This document shows positions 12,450 to 28,000 of a stretch of DNA of 64,000 nucleotides, piece after piece; positions within the stretch are counted from its first letter, which is position 1, and each line of letters begins with the position of its first letter. The stretch covers positions 163,144,997 to 163,208,996 of the forward strand of contig NC_045429.1 of assembly GCF_902635505.1 (NCBI RefSeq), written 5' to 3'. The DNA is from Sarcophilus harrisii (lineage: Eukaryota; Chordata; Mammalia; Dasyuromorphia; Dasyuridae). Under the pieces are notes generated by a model. That model did not search any database, was not told the origin of the DNA, and worked only from the letters and a program-made list of their open reading frames with translations. The translations under genes and the position numbers were made by a program.

Positions 12450-13660
12450 GCCTAAAGATCATTTGAAAAACCACATGTAGTGAGTGGTTGTCAAGACCCA
12501 GATCTACAGTTAAAATTAACAGTTGGGACTGAGAAGCTGTGAGATCATATATATAGATATAGTAGAACTATCCTTCCACTTTTTCTTTTCAAAACTAAAC
12601 TCATTCCATTCCAAACCCTTCTACCTATTTTTCATCCATAGTGATAACTGAAGACTGGAAAGATTTGGATGTGTGTAGAATACCAGATTATAAGGAACCA
12701 TTAGTGTGCTTTGTCAAAATATTTTCAAAATAGCCCTGTCTGCTCACAGACTTACTTCAGGCTTAGTTTTAGCAGTAAACAGTACCTGAGCAGAGTAAGA
12801 AAATTTCATCTCCGTGGGAAGATCCTTTCAGCTGGGTTTGCTTTCCCTTTTGCAAGTGGGGCAGTTTTTTGAGCTTGGCGTTTTATTTTCAAAAAGAGCT
12901 CAGGCATTATATTTGGGTAGAATTCAGAACTGATTTTGCTTGAGAAAATCTAATCTAAATAAGAAACTTTTTTTGTGACTTTTTGTAGAAATTTCTTTGC
13001 CTCTGTATCTGGTGCCAAAAATATAATGTTCTAAATGAATTTTAAAGTCATTTTAATATTTTAAGCACTGCACTTAATTATGTGAATGAAGGATTGGGGA
13101 AATTTGCCACTCAAACTGGCAGAATGGAAGAGATAGGTCAGTTATACAAGGACCATGTGTGGCAGCCCCCAAACTACAGCTATCATAGGAACTCCTTTGT
13201 GAAAATAACATTTACAGGTTTACAAAGCTTTCTCCCCCCTTCATTATCCTGTAGATATCTAAATATAGTATCCCCTAACTTGTATCAAACAGAATCTGAG
13301 TAATTTGATTTGTCCACAGCTATTATTGGATTCAAATAATTTTGTTCCACAACTTGAAGATGTGCAAGAGAGCACAATTTTAAAATCAAAACACGTTTTT
13401 AAAAAGTGTAGGTTCCCTTGAATCTGAACAGCTAATGCAAATCTAAATTCAACAAGTCAAATGTCCTAGTGTTAGGCAACTGTCACAATGTACCCCCGGG
13501 TACACAATTAGAAGTAAAAAATCTGATTTGCATTAAGTTCTTTTCCTAAAAGACTGATGTTCTAACTAAAGAATTCTTCCTAAAAATGAAATATATACTA
13601 ACATAACTACTTTTAGGCCAAATATTAGATATTATCCAAAATAACAGCTAATACAACAAA
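12450..13660. other. Downstream flank of RPS12, no gene seen
   Basis: No recognisable repeat or coding content. A small inverted repeat, tgtaccc-cc-gggtaca, lies at about 13,490-13,505. Confidence 0.5.
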
Positions 13661-13678
13661 TCAAATCAGACCAAAGCT

Positions 13679-13687
13679 TTTATTTAT

Positions 13688-13688
<1 letters not shown>
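13679..13688 (-). terminator. RPS12: RPS12 poly(A) signal, overlapping the stop codon
   Basis: Minus-strand TGAATAAATAAA: two overlapping AATAAA hexamers (13688-13683 and 13684-13679). The first begins with the last base of the stop codon, giving an extremely compact 3' end. Confidence 0.85.
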
Positions 13689-16880
<3,192 letters not shown>

Positions 16881-16894
<14 letters not shown>

Positions 16895-16931
16895 GGCAGC
16901 GGTTCACGGGTGAAGCTAAATCTTGAAACCA
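16881..16931 (-). CDS. RPS12: RPS12 exon 2 (ATG exon; coding 16881-16894)
   Basis: Acceptor ttatttcag at 16940-16932, then a 37-nt leader ending GCTGCC, then ATGGCCGAGGAAGG (MAEEG, phase 2) and donor gtaagcg at 16880. The polypyrimidine tract of the acceptor includes a run of 21 T on this strand (16965-16945). Confidence 0.95.
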
Positions 16932-17087
16932 CTGAAATAACATTAAAAAAAAAAAAAAAAAAAAAGAAAAACAAGCACGTCAAGTAAGAAGCCAATGGGA
17001 GCTCACGCCCACCACAGAAGCCCCTAGCTCGTGTAAACGAGTTAAGAATTTAACTTTCGAACGCGCGTAGCCGTCATCAACACTCAC

Positions 17088-17135
17088 CCCGGGAGCCTCA
17101 GCCTCCCGCTCGACTCAGCGGCGACAGGGAAAGAG
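17088..17135 (-). other. RPS12: RPS12 exon 1 (non-coding, 5'-TOP leader)
   Basis: On the minus strand a 5'-TOP start, CTCTTTCCCTG, begins at about 17135. The exon runs 48 nt to a CCCGGG/gtgagtg donor (intron gt at 17087-17086). TOP leaders place ribosomal protein mRNAs under mTOR/LARP1 translational control. Position and sequence resemble the human RPS12 leader. The exact start base is inferred from the TOP rule. Confidence 0.85.
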
Positions 17136-17200
17136 GACCTTCCTCCCCGCCCGAAAGAATTTAAAGGGCTCAGGACCCCTTCTTGCGCATGCGCATTAGT
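17136..17200 (-). promoter_or_regulatory. RPS12: RPS12 core promoter
   Basis: Upstream of the TOP start on the minus strand is a TATA-like TTTAAATTC (about 17157-17165) roughly 25-30 bases before the start, plus G-rich motifs. The surrounding 16.6-17.5 kb is CpG-rich in an AT-rich window, as expected for a housekeeping promoter. Confidence 0.65.
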
Positions 17201-17301
17201 GTTCTCGTTTAGAGGTGTCTGTAGCACTGCCAGGCCTCGAGATAGCTATTTCCGGCGAGCTTCGCAAAGTCTTTGGCCGGGAGTTACCGGCAGGCATAGG
17301 G

Positions 17302-17374
17302 ATGGACAGTCCAGGCCTGCTCTCCCTGCCTGAGGATGGGGCCTGGAGAGCGATTCCCGACGAGGTGTACGTGG
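17302..17374 (+). other. Alternative SLC18B1 first exon or divergent upstream transcript (candidate)
   Basis: In the CpG-rich area just upstream of RPS12, an ATG at 17302 (G at -3, G at +4) opens MDSPGLLSLPEDGAWRAIPDEVYV. It reaches a possible donor gtatcc at 17375 in the same phase (1) needed by SLC18B1 exon 2. It would give a longer N-terminus (24 residues before the junction). The in-frame stretch upstream begins with GTG, not ATG. In human the SLC18B1 start is well separated from RPS12, which argues against it. It may be only promoter sequence. Confidence 0.25.
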
Positions 17375-17439
17375 GTATCCGGAGCTGCACGTGGGTTGTG
17401 TGCATGTCTAATTCGGCGTTAGTACGAGTCCTGTAGTTC

Positions 17440-20400
17440 TGAGGTCCTCCTCGGAGCTATGATAGACTTGCTGCCGTTTTTGTGCAGACCTTTGCCGCCC
17501 AGAGTGGACCGGCCGCTTAGGCCCTTTTAACTGTGTCTTAGGGCGAGCCTCTTAACGTCGGCTCTCACTCTTATATGTAAAACAGGAATAATCGCAGTAA
17601 TTTCCTCCTTTCCTCCCCGGATTATGAGAAACTAATTGTAAAGAGCTCGGTTTAGCACTTAAAACTTTTTTTACTCCTGCCCCTTCGTTTTGCCGGAGGA
17701 ATTTTTACGTGATGCAGGTATATAAATATATAAATTAGATATGCAAAATCAAGCATTTACTGATAATAAAGCATAATTTCACAATTCCCGCATTTAGTTA
17801 AAAAACCTGGGGTGTTGTAGTAAGTGCATGTAAATATTAGCTATTCTTATTATTGTTATTAAGGATCATATGCAATATTTGAAAAGCCACTTGGCACATA
17901 GTAGGTATTTAATCGATTTATTTTTCAGAGAAAGTCAATCTTCCCTCATTTGACTTGGTTTCGCTTAATCTTCCAGGAGACTGGTAATGTCACCTTGTTT
18001 TCTTGGCAGTAAAATGTTAAGTTCTTCCTTCCTCTTCCATACCCTCAACATTTTCTCTTAAATCGGCTAAAAGGAAAATAGGGGGTAGGATAGAGGGGAG
18101 AAAGGCGTATGAGGAGGAAACAGTACCTGGAAGGAAGCTCAATTTTGTAACTCCAGATTAGAACTAGAAGGAGATACATAAACTTTGTTTTCATACCTGA
18201 ATCATTGCATTTCTAATTTAAGTAATTATAACTGTAATCATTGGGGGTGCTCTTTTTTCAAAGGACTTTCACATGCATTCTCATTCAAAATTTTGAGACT
18301 TTCTTTTGAAGCTTAACTGGGTCTTGGGAGTTGATGGACATTTAAAAGCTATATTGTCTTAAAGTATAAGGTTTATAATTATTAAGTGATGTTTTAGCAG
18401 TTGCCTATTGACCTAAAAGCTATTCTAGCGACTCTTATGTAGCATCCAGTGTGTACTGAGAGTTTGTATTCAAGCAGTTTATTTCTTAATTCAAAGGTAT
18501 TAGGACATGGGAACCTGAGAAGGGGCTTCAAAGTAGAGGAGGAGAAAGTTTCTTCATCTATAAAATAAAGAATATTTATTTTGTTTTTTAAAGTCCTTTA
18601 GGCTCTTATAGAATATGATTCTAAAGGTGGGAATTGGAAAACTGTATGTGTAGAGTTGTTTGAGGCATTGAACATAGTATAACACACATAGAGCTGAAAA
18701 AGATCTTAGGAGTCATTCCATTCAAAATTAACAGATAAGGTTCACAAATGACTTCCTGAAATCATATAAGAAAGATAGCTAAGTTTTGAAATTACTTTTG
18801 TTACAGTTATTATCTATATCCCCAATAACTTTTCATATTATTATTCATATTCATATAATTATGCATATATTATGCATATGCATAATAATTATATGAATAC
18901 GCACAAAATAATAATTATTCATATTCATATATTCGCATGTTTGTTTTTTTCCAATTTGTCCAGTTTTAGTTTCTCAATGGGAACTTTGTTCTGGAGCTGG
19001 GTTCTGCCCTATGCTAACTTTTGAGTGGGATGATCAGTCCTGCCTGATCTCACCCAATGGTACCTGTGCACCTGGATTGGACCTTAATCCCTGGAGTTAG
19101 TTCCCATGGACCTTTAAGGTTCAATGCTGAATTTTTAGGGTCCTGACTTAATTCCTGAGGCAGATAGGGAACTCTTTGACCCTAAGCTTATAGTGTCCAG
19201 ATCTAAGTGTTACATACAGCTCCATTCTCTTTGTTGCTTGCTACATTTTCCAAAGACTCACCTGTGAGCTTTCCTGAGCATATTGGGACTTTCTCAGAAA
19301 AGCTCCCTGATCATGGTCTCCAGTCACAGAGCTTTGCAAGCTACATATATCTCTGTCTAATCTACTTGTTCTGGGATGATAGTCTATAATGGTATCAGTG
19401 TGATATGCTGGAGCCAATTCTTACTGGCCAAGAGCTGATTATTAAATTTTCATAATGAGCATTTACATGCCAGAAATTGACAAATACTACAAATCAGGGC
19501 TTGACTTATTGCTTTTTTTGACTACCTTGACTTAAGAAAGTGGTGAAAAAATATTAATAATGAAGATTAGGCTTAAAAGTATATTGTATTTCTATTCCCC
19601 CTGCCAAGAACTGGTTATTAAACATTTATTAGCACACCCCTGACAGCCCTTTTTCCTATTTTTCTTAGTCTTTTGGCTGACTTCTTGTGTAGTTCAGGTA
19701 TGAAAAAAGCTACTTATTAAAATTTCTCATTGGATTTCTTGATCATTTTTAGTGTGGTACAAATTTAAATTTTTTTGTTGAAGTACATATGTGGTAACTG
19801 GGCAGTTTGCCTCTAGCTCAAGCTTTTTAATAAACATTTAATAAATACTTGTGAATTGACCAATTGAATTGTATCTAACCTAAATCTCTACTTGCTATAG
19901 TTTAAACCAATCTAATAATCCCTTTGCCCTTAGGTAAATTCCACAAACGATGCTTCATTCATTGTTTTTTACACTCCTTTGGGTGAACATACTCAACCAC
20001 ATACATTCACATAGTCTACCAGAGGCTGCATCCCCAAATATAGCCTATGGATCTTCTTAAAAGGGATATTATTGGGAAGAGTGAAGAAAGGCCGGCACTG
20101 TATGTATATGTAGAGGGATATTATTATAGAGCAAATGATAGAAGAAGGAGAAATATTTTGGGGAAAGAACAGAAAATTGGGATAGAGGAATGATGATAGT
20201 GGCTATCTGTGTTTAGAGTTTCCTGTAATTCTTACAATTCTAAGAACATCCCCTTTGGCTTTGTTGCCATTCGTTGCTTATTCCCTGGAATAGTCCAGAG
20301 GAAACAGATAAAAAGTAGCTATAACACAATTATCTGTCACTTCAAGATTTATAGAAAATATAAATTATAACCAAAATACCTCATTTATAAAAAATTGTTA
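17440..20400. other. Intergenic; AT palindrome, mostly unassigned
   Basis: No gene seen. Contains an L2/MIR 3' scrap near 17,885, an AT-rich inverted repeat at 18,849-18,900 (arms attcatataattatgcat / its complement), and around 19,400-19,660 two similar stretches ('aagagctgattattaaattt', 'aagaactggttattaaacat') that look repeat-derived but are unnamed. Confidence 0.5.
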
Positions 20401-21301
20401 AATTATTTAGCAATCTCTTTCACTATTGCTCTTCTAACTCTTCTTCCTTATGCTCCTTAAATTTTCATGTTTCATAACTTGGAGTCACCATTATGTACAT
20501 GACTCTTTATCTCCTTCCCAAAATTTTCATTAAAAGCTTGTCCCCATGATCTGTTACAGGTATATATCTGACTGTCCTGCAGATATTTCAAATTCATCAT
20601 ATCAAAAACTGAATTCATTGTTTATCCTATTAAAACTTTTCTCCCTCTAACTCTTTTCTATTTCTGTAAATGGCCAGCTACTTTGCTATTGAGTATCCCA
20701 ACTACCTTACTGTCATCAAATTTGACTTCCCACTCTCTTTCTTACCTTATGCATCTATCTAATCAATTACAAAAGTCTATTAATTGTATATCCTTAATCA
20801 TAATATAGTGGAAAATATGCTAGTTTGGGAGTCTCAGGATCTAGATTCAAATCTTGCCTTCAGTAAGAATGCCAAACTCTGCCAAAAATTACTTTGGAGA
20901 AGTTTTTGAACAAGACTAGGCCTATTTCTTGATCTACAAAACTAGGAGATTGAAGAAAGAAAAAAAAATATCAGTGCTAGGGGATTAGATTATGTGGCAT
21001 TTAAGGTCACCTTCTTCATTTCCAGACTCTCTTCTCACCTTCCAAGGCAATCACCCTATTTTAGGCCTCTAGAGAATAACCTTTTTGAAAGCCTTGCCTC
21101 AGGTCTAACTCCTTTCCAATCAGTCTCCCTTCACACAGCTATACAAATAATCTTAATATACCCTTATACTGTTATTCATCTCTTGAAAAAAAAAAAAGGT
21201 TTACTGGTGCTTACTTGTCTAATGAATAAAGTACAAGTTCTAGATCCAGCCATTAAAGGTACTCTACAATCGAATTCAAAATTGCCTGCCTAGCTTTATC
21301 T

Positions 21302-21551
21302 TTTTTGTTATTTAGTCATTCAAGACTCTTTGTGATCCCATTTGGGGTTGTCTTGGCAAAGATACTGAAGTGGTTTGCCATTTCCTTCTCCAGTTCATTT
21401 TACAGATTAGGACACTGAGGCAGAGTTGAGTGACTTGCCTAGGATCACACATCTAGTAAGTATCTGAGCCTAGATTTGAAATCAGGAATATATCTTCCTG
21501 ACTGTAACCCAGGCAATCTACCCACTGAACCACTTAATTGCTCTTTCTTAA
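21302..21551 (-). mobile_element. CORE-SINE inside L2 with target duplication
   Basis: Antisense full module: 'agactctttgtgatcccatt', 'tttgccatttccttctccag', 'gatcacacatctagtaagta'. 8-bp duplication ctttatct at 21294-21301 and 21552-21559. Confidence 0.85.
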
Positions 21552-21662
21552 CTTTATCTACTTCTCTCCTTATGCTACCTCTCTTAAATTAGATTACTTT
21601 CTGTTCCTTGTTCTGTGGTTTAACTCACATGGTCAACCACAGTAAGTCCCTCTCATCCTGTT

Positions 21663-21870
21663 CAGAAGAAGCATGATATATTGGATAGAGTACTGAACTT
21701 GGAGTCAGTACAACCTGCTCTCAAATTCCCCTTTAAATATTTGCTACCTATGTGATCATGGGCAAAACACTTATCTTTCTGTGTCTTAGTTTCTTTATTC
21801 ATGAAAATGAGAGAGTTTGATTTGATGGCCTCTAATGTCCCTTCTAGGCCTAAATCTGTGCCTTCAATAT
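21663..21870 (+). repeat. MIR SINE inside L2
   Basis: 'atgatatattggatagagta', 'tgctacctatgtgatcatgg', 'gtcttagtttctttattcat' and 'tctaatgtcccttctaggcc'. Confidence 0.65.
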
Positions 21871-21894
21871 CTAATTCAAATGCCATTCCTGATA

Positions 21895-22085
21895 ATATTC
21901 ACTGTGCTAAGTGTACTACAAATATTACTGTATTTGATCCTCACAACAACTTTGAGAGATAAATGCTATTATTATCCTTTTTTATAGATGTGGAAATTGA
22001 GGCAGACAAAAGTTAAGTAACTTATTAGTAAGCATCTGAGGCAGAATTTGAAAATGACTCCAAATCCAGATCTATTTACTGCATG
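21895..22085 (-). repeat. MIR SINE
   Basis: 'ctaagtgtactacaaatatt', 'gatcctcacaacaactttga', 'gatgtggaaattgaggcaga'. Confidence 0.7.
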
Positions 22086-22497
22086 AAAGATATAGAGATT
22101 GTTTTGCTTGTTTGAATTTGTATCCCAAGTGCTTAGCACATTACTGAGATTATATTAGGCGTTTTAAAAATGTTTTTTTTTTCATTTTTCATTCATTATC
22201 CAAATTATTTCCCTTGACTTGTCATTTGACCTTATCTCAGTCTTCCACATGTTCATGTCCCTCCTTTGTCTTATATTTTAAACATTTTTGGAAGTCTTGT
22301 ATCCTCAGCACCTGATGTATAATAAGGACTTAATGATTTCTTAAAAAATAAATGGAATCATTAACACCAAGTAATTAGTAAAATAAATGGATATTTTTAA
22401 AGCATGAAAGTCATTATAATTGTGTTTTCTATTTTAGATCAGTTTCTTAAAGATAATTTAAAAATCATACGTTTTCCAGATGGCATCTTTCAGGTCG

Positions 22498-23510
22498 GGA
22501 AGTATTTATTAACTAACTATTATGTACCAAACATATTATTACTAAGCTGTAGGGATACAAATAAAGGCAAAAGCAGTCCCTTTCCTAAACAAGTTAATAG
22601 TCTAATAGGAAAAAACAATATGAAAACAACTTCATATGAAGTACAAGTTTAACTAATATCACTACTTCACAGAATTCATTATTTGAATTAATAGGGACCT
22701 AGATATATGTGCAAACAAGATATATACCACATAAATTGGAGATAATATCAGAAGGGAGAGACCAGGAAAATATTCTTGAAGAAGATAGAATTTTAGCTGA
22801 AACTTGAAGAAAGCCAGGAGGCAGAGGCAAGGACAGAGAGCATTTCAGACATAAAGTACAGCCAGTGAAAATGCCTATTGTGGAACTTATATAAGAAATG
22901 ATAAGAAGCTAATGTCACTGGATCACAGAATATATGGAGGAATATAAAGTATAAACAGACTGGATTGGAAAAGACCTAGTGTAGGAAGGGCTTTAAAATC
23001 TAATTTGAAGAATTTGCATTTGGTTCTAGAAGTGATAGAAATTCACTGGGGATTATTGAATAGAGAGACAACAGGTAGAAATCCACTTTAGGAAGACAGT
23101 TGAGTGTAGGATGGGCTGGAGTGACAAAACACTTGAGGGAGGGAGACCAAACAAAAGCAGGCTATTGTAACTTCATTGGTGTAAGATGGGGAAGGTGTGA
23201 CTTATGGGCATAGGTCAAAGCAGAGAACAGGGAGGAGTTCACAAATGAGAATTATAAAGGTAGATGGGACAGAACTTGGTAACACATTAGATATGGGGGA
23301 GGAGGGAGGGATGGTTTGAGAATGAGGAATGTAAGGTGATATTTAGATTTCAAGCCTGTATGACCGGGAAGTTGTGTTACCTCTAATAGCAGGAAAAAAG
23401 TTCAGAAGATGGGAAGGTTTTAGGGGAAAGAATATTTATTTAGTATTGAACATGATGAGTTTAAGAGGTTTTTGAAAATCTATTAAAAGTAATACAGAAC
23501 TGGAAATTAA
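22498..23510 (-). repeat. L2 LINE, antisense, about 1 kb
   Basis: Starts at the inverted L2 3' tip ('aactattatgtaccaaacat', 'agggatacaaataaaggcaa') and runs through 'aagaaagccaggaggcagag', 'aagggctttaaaatctaatt', 'tgagggagggagaccaaaca', 'gcaggctattgtaacttcat', all reverse-complement L2 landmarks. Confidence 0.75.
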
Positions 23511-24740
23511 GAAACCTGTCATAGTGGTAAATTTGTCAAGGTACTTCCTCAGGACTTTGTTACTCTTTCTGTAAAATGAGGAGTCTAGATTAGATCTACT
23601 GTGCAAACCTAGTAGATTTTAATATTTCAGTAGTCATTCAATCAACTAGTACTTATTAAGCATTTATTATGCACCAGCAAGGATACAAGGCTTCAGGTTG
23701 GGGATCTGTGATTTTATTGATATAGGTATACTACATTGGTAGAGCCTTACAGAACCTTGGTTCTAGAGTGAAGCATCTGAATTGACCATTGTAAAGGAGC
23801 AACATTTCAAAAAAAAAAAAAAAATACCACAAATTTGAAATTACTTCAGACTAGTATTCAGCTTCTTGCCACAGTGGGACAGATCATTAAGTCATATGTA
23901 ATAAACAAACTTTGTTTAACAATATATTACTTTCCATCACAACGCTGGTTATAAATATAAATCAAGTCTTTTGAGTTTCACATTTTCAGTTTCTCATTCT
24001 ATTTGGTCTAAAATTAAGTAGTGTCACACTTTATTGTTGAAATCTTTTCGGACTAGTAAAATGGTCTAAAGGGAAGAGAATTAATTTAATCTATTATCTT
24101 CAAATTTAAGTTTCAATAGTCAAGTTAACAAATATACATAACACATTGATAAAACATATCCATAATATGATTTATAATTTTTATGATTAATAATTAATAT
24201 TGTCATGTGTTCTTTAAAACTAATCATTATTCATACCTGTACTTTCAACTTTAGTAATAATTTCTGACTAAAAGGTGGAGAAATGATTGGCTAAGATTGG
24301 GTGGGGGCTCTGGAAAAAAAGTAGGCTTACATTTTGCCATGCTGTAATTGAAGTTTGAGTGCTATAATCCTTACCTCACTAATAAATTCAGGCACAATTT
24401 TGGAGTACAAGCCTATAAAGCCCTAAGAGTTTGATACCAATAGCTTAGAACCCAAAAACCATAAGGGATAAATTATCTTTAAATTCAGCTCCTTCTCATT
24501 TCTAACATTCTATACTTTTTACAGTACTTTAGAGCAGTTTAAAAAACAGTAAGTACACTATGGATTAAACGAATTTAATTTTAAAAGCTCTACATTTTTT
24601 CACCACAGTAATCTTTATTAATGAACAACCCCATTTTCCACATCAAATTTCACGCATATATTTTGTTTCCTTTTGATTTTTAATTGACATTTATGCTCTT
24701 TTTTTTCCTCCTTTTCTTTTTTAGGTTGAAAGGGAATCGA
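23510..24740. other. Intergenic upstream of SLC18B1, little to report
   Basis: A scrap of inverted L2 tip at 23,638-23,690 and an A run at 23,810-23,823. Otherwise AT-rich unassigned sequence. Confidence 0.5.
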
Positions 24741-25046
24741 TTATATGCCAAAAGTGGTACCACGTGGGTTCCAGTTTCTGAGTTCCCTCTCTTTGACAAT
24801 CACAATAGTGCCCTGTGCCTTTAAAAAAAAAAAAAAAAAAAGCCGGGTGGAGGGAGCTACTCCACGGTCTCCCCAGGAAATCTCTCCTTGAGTGTGAAGC
24901 AGAGAACCTCCAGAGGCTGGGGAAGATGCAGGGACAGAGCTGAAGGACTCAGAGATAAGCCGGTGCAGAGTCAGAGCTGAATCCGGACATCTCGTGCACG
25001 ATTCCATCCAGAGAACTTGCTTCAGTCCCGGCTCTGCAGGCTCAGG

Positions 25047-25086
25047 ATGGACAAACCTTTTCTGCACGAGAGCGACTTTACCTCAG
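25047..25086 (+). CDS. SLC18B1: SLC18B1 exon 1 (preferred candidate)
   Basis: ATG at 25047 has a strong context (A at -3, G at +4). It opens MDKPFLHESDFTS plus one base, ending CAG at a gtggtc donor (25087). Splicing to exon 2 gives the split codon G|AT (Asp) and continues DGQPEVVRREST-RLSREQ. The 32 residues before and including REQ match the length of the human N-terminus (33), although the residues are not conserved. The surrounding 24.84-25.16 kb is locally GC- and CpG-richer than its flanks. The donor is only moderate. The alternative is 17302-17374, also frame-compatible. Confidence 0.58.
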
Positions 25087-28000
25087 GTGGTCAGGGAAGT
25101 AGTGGAGCGTGGCTTTTAAAAGGCTCCTTCTGAACGGACTTATTTTCTCCCCTCTCCAAAGAAAGGTCCCGAGACTGGAGGACAGTTTCTGAGAGCCTTT
25201 AGTTGGGAGAAGGGTCCTCATGACCTTGTTCACAATAAAATAATTTAGTGCAGGATATTGTGGATATTGGGACAAATGACTTCAATCCCCCTGTACCCAA
25301 GATTTACACTCACGCACTTGTCTCCTACCCAGGAATTCTGATTAGGAAATTATTACATATTATGTCTTCTTCCCCTCTCTTCCCCTCCCCCCATACACTA
25401 TACTCCTTCCCTCTTCCCTTTCACTCCGACTCTCGGCTTCTTTTGTTTGTTTGTTTTTATTCTAATTTTTTTTTTTCTTTGATCCTTTCCGGACTGGGTT
25501 CATAGTTCCTAGTCCAGATTTTTGTAGTGCAAGAAAGGATTTAGGTGTTGGGTTTTATTTTTGTTTCTTTGTGACGAAGTTTATGGATATCCTTTATGTA
25601 AATAGAATTATTTCCCTCAAGGTTTCTCTCTTTGGGCCTTTTTAGTAATTTACTAAGGAATACAGCTTGCTGGAAAGATTCAGGGAAAACAGAAGCTGCA
25701 ACTGTTTCGGCATGAATGACAGTTTTTCAGTAACTGAGTTCAGAAAGTTCTTGAAAGTTTTACATTAAATCCAAAAGCCATTCTGAAAATAAAAGCTACA
25801 TTAAAAGGTGCATGAGTTTATTAACTAACTTGAATGTGATGATCCTGAAAATAAAAGCTAAATTTAAAAGTTGCTGTTCAGTCCTTTCAGACTCTTTTTG
25901 ACTCCATTTGGGGTTTCCTTGGCAAAAATTCTGAAGTGGTCTGCCATTTCATTCTCCAGCTCATTTTTTAAATGACCTGAAGCAGAGTTAAGTTACTTGC
26001 TTAGGATCACTGATCAGAACTCTGATCTTTTTGAGTTTAGCCTTGGCTCTCAATCCACTTCACTACCTAGCTACCTTAATTAAAAGGTACATGAGCATAA
26101 TAACTGGTTTGAATGTGATAATCCTGAAAACAAAAGCTAAATTATAAGTAATGCACATAGTTAATGTAAAAATATATTTTGTATTACTTCATATGTACAA
26201 TGCTATCATATGGTTTGCCTTAAGGGGTTGGAGGAAGAGAATTTAGAATTTTTTTTAATGAATGTTAATTTATTTCTTGCAATTTGAAGATATTTAATAA
26301 AACAAAATATTTTTTTTAAATAATGAACAAAAAGGTACATGAGTATATTAATTTGAATATGATATTAAAACTTTCAGATTTACTTTTTTTGCTATTCTCT
26401 CCTGTAATTGTTCCACTGTCTGATTTTACTTATTTGCCTATATCATTTCCCTTAATGACCTTAAATGAAAAATAATGAACTACCACTCAGTCCTGAATGA
26501 AAAATTATCCATTCTAGCTAATGAAATTGGTCAAAAAAGATTTGTAAATTCTTCAGAGTAAAACCCCAAAATTCATTCCCCTCTTTAGTGTGGGTCAGTT
26601 AAGTGGTACAGTGCTAGACCTGGAGTCAGGAAAGCCTAAATTCAAATCCAGATTCAGGCACTTACTAGCTATGTGACCCTGGGCAAGTCATTTAATATTG
26701 TTTGCCTCAATTCCACCTCTGTAAAATAAGCTGATGAAGGAAATGGAAAGCCACTCCAGTATCTTTGCCAAGAAAACTTCCAAATGTGGTAATAAAGAGT
26801 AAAACAGCATTCAACAAGAACAAAAAGTGTCTTAATTATAACATTCCCTTTAAACTAATTAGATGTTTTTGTAAATTTTTAGTTTGAAGTACTTATTGCC
26901 AAACTTATAGAAATGAAAATTGAATTTCTCTAAAATCACAGTAAAATAATATGGAGATTGTGTATCTCAGTTACAAAAACTAACACATTGTTTCTCTTCT
27001 AAAACTGCTGCCCAGCGGACTATCAGGAGCAATTCAAAATATATAACATTTCCATTTCAAAAAGGCATATTTAATAATAGAATAAATTATATTTGTGAGT
27101 GTCAATTTTTGCTTTCTTGGAGGTTATTCTTTTGTTCTCTGCTGACCACTTTTTACTTTATTCTTTTTTTCCCCTTTTATCCCTTCTACCCTTTCCCCAC
27201 CCCCAATTAAGCACAGATATATTTAGTATGTACACACACACACACACACACACACATACATTCACACCCATCCACATAATCATATATCCCTACACACACA
27301 TACATAGACCTACAAGCATATATACCCAAATATACTCAGACATATATATATATATACATATATATATATACATAAGCATTTACTCATATATAAAAATTGC
27401 ATCTAAACAACAATATGGCTGACATATAATGTAGATTTCTCTTGCTTGAATCTTTAAGTTTGACTTTGTCTAAGATCAATGAAAGCCCTACTTTTTTTTT
27501 TTTTTAGGAAATTATACTCCCGATCCTTGTAGTGTTTCTATATATCTCATTTCCTATCCCAGATAACTCTTCTACTTTAATTCTGCTCCTTAATTTACTT
27601 TGCTATTACTTAACTTCCCCCCACTCATGAATCCAATCTTTTCCTTCTCTTTTTATCTCATTCTCATTAATCTACACACTTTATCCCACAACCATTATGT
27701 ACTCCTATCTTATTTTATGCAGCCCTTTCCTCCTTCTATATCCCTTTCCCATTAATCTACACACCCTTATCCCTTTACCATTACTCTATACACCTTTATC
27801 CTTTATTCCTTACCCATTAATCTACACACCTTGCCCCACTGCCATAAATCTATAGCTCCTTCCATACTGCAACTTATCCCTTCTTATCTTCTCTCACCCT
27901 TTGCTTCCCCTTCCACATTCATCCCTCCCCATTCATTTCTTTATAGATTTTGGAAAGTGCTATACCTTTCATGGCATATATGTAGTGTTGCCTACTTAAC

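Larger units (their letters stand above)
20420..21900 (+). repeat. L2 LINE, long copy with SINE insertions
   Basis: Plus-strand L2 landmarks: 'tcaaaaactgaattcattgt', 'catcaaatttgacttcccac', 'cctttccaatcagtctccct', 'ggtactctacaatcgaattc', 'ctacttctctccttatgcta', 'attcaaatgccattcctgat'. Interrupted by MIR (20805-20960), CORE-SINE (21302-21551) and MIR (21663-21870). Confidence 0.7.

Noticed and set aside
17215-17436. Open frame beginning MSVALPGL upstream of 17,302
   Set aside because: Its first codon is GTG, not ATG, so a normal eukaryotic start is at 17,302; the upstream part is promoter sequence.
19400-19660. Pair of similar stretches as a possible LTR pair
   Set aside because: Only about 25 bases match (gctgattattaaa / actggttattaaa) and no other LTR parts were found.
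24741-25067. 108-codon minus-strand open frame opposite the SLC18B1 first exon
   Set aside because: No recognisable domain; it includes an F run from a poly-T tract and lies over the presumed SLC18B1 leader, so it is most likely a chance frame.
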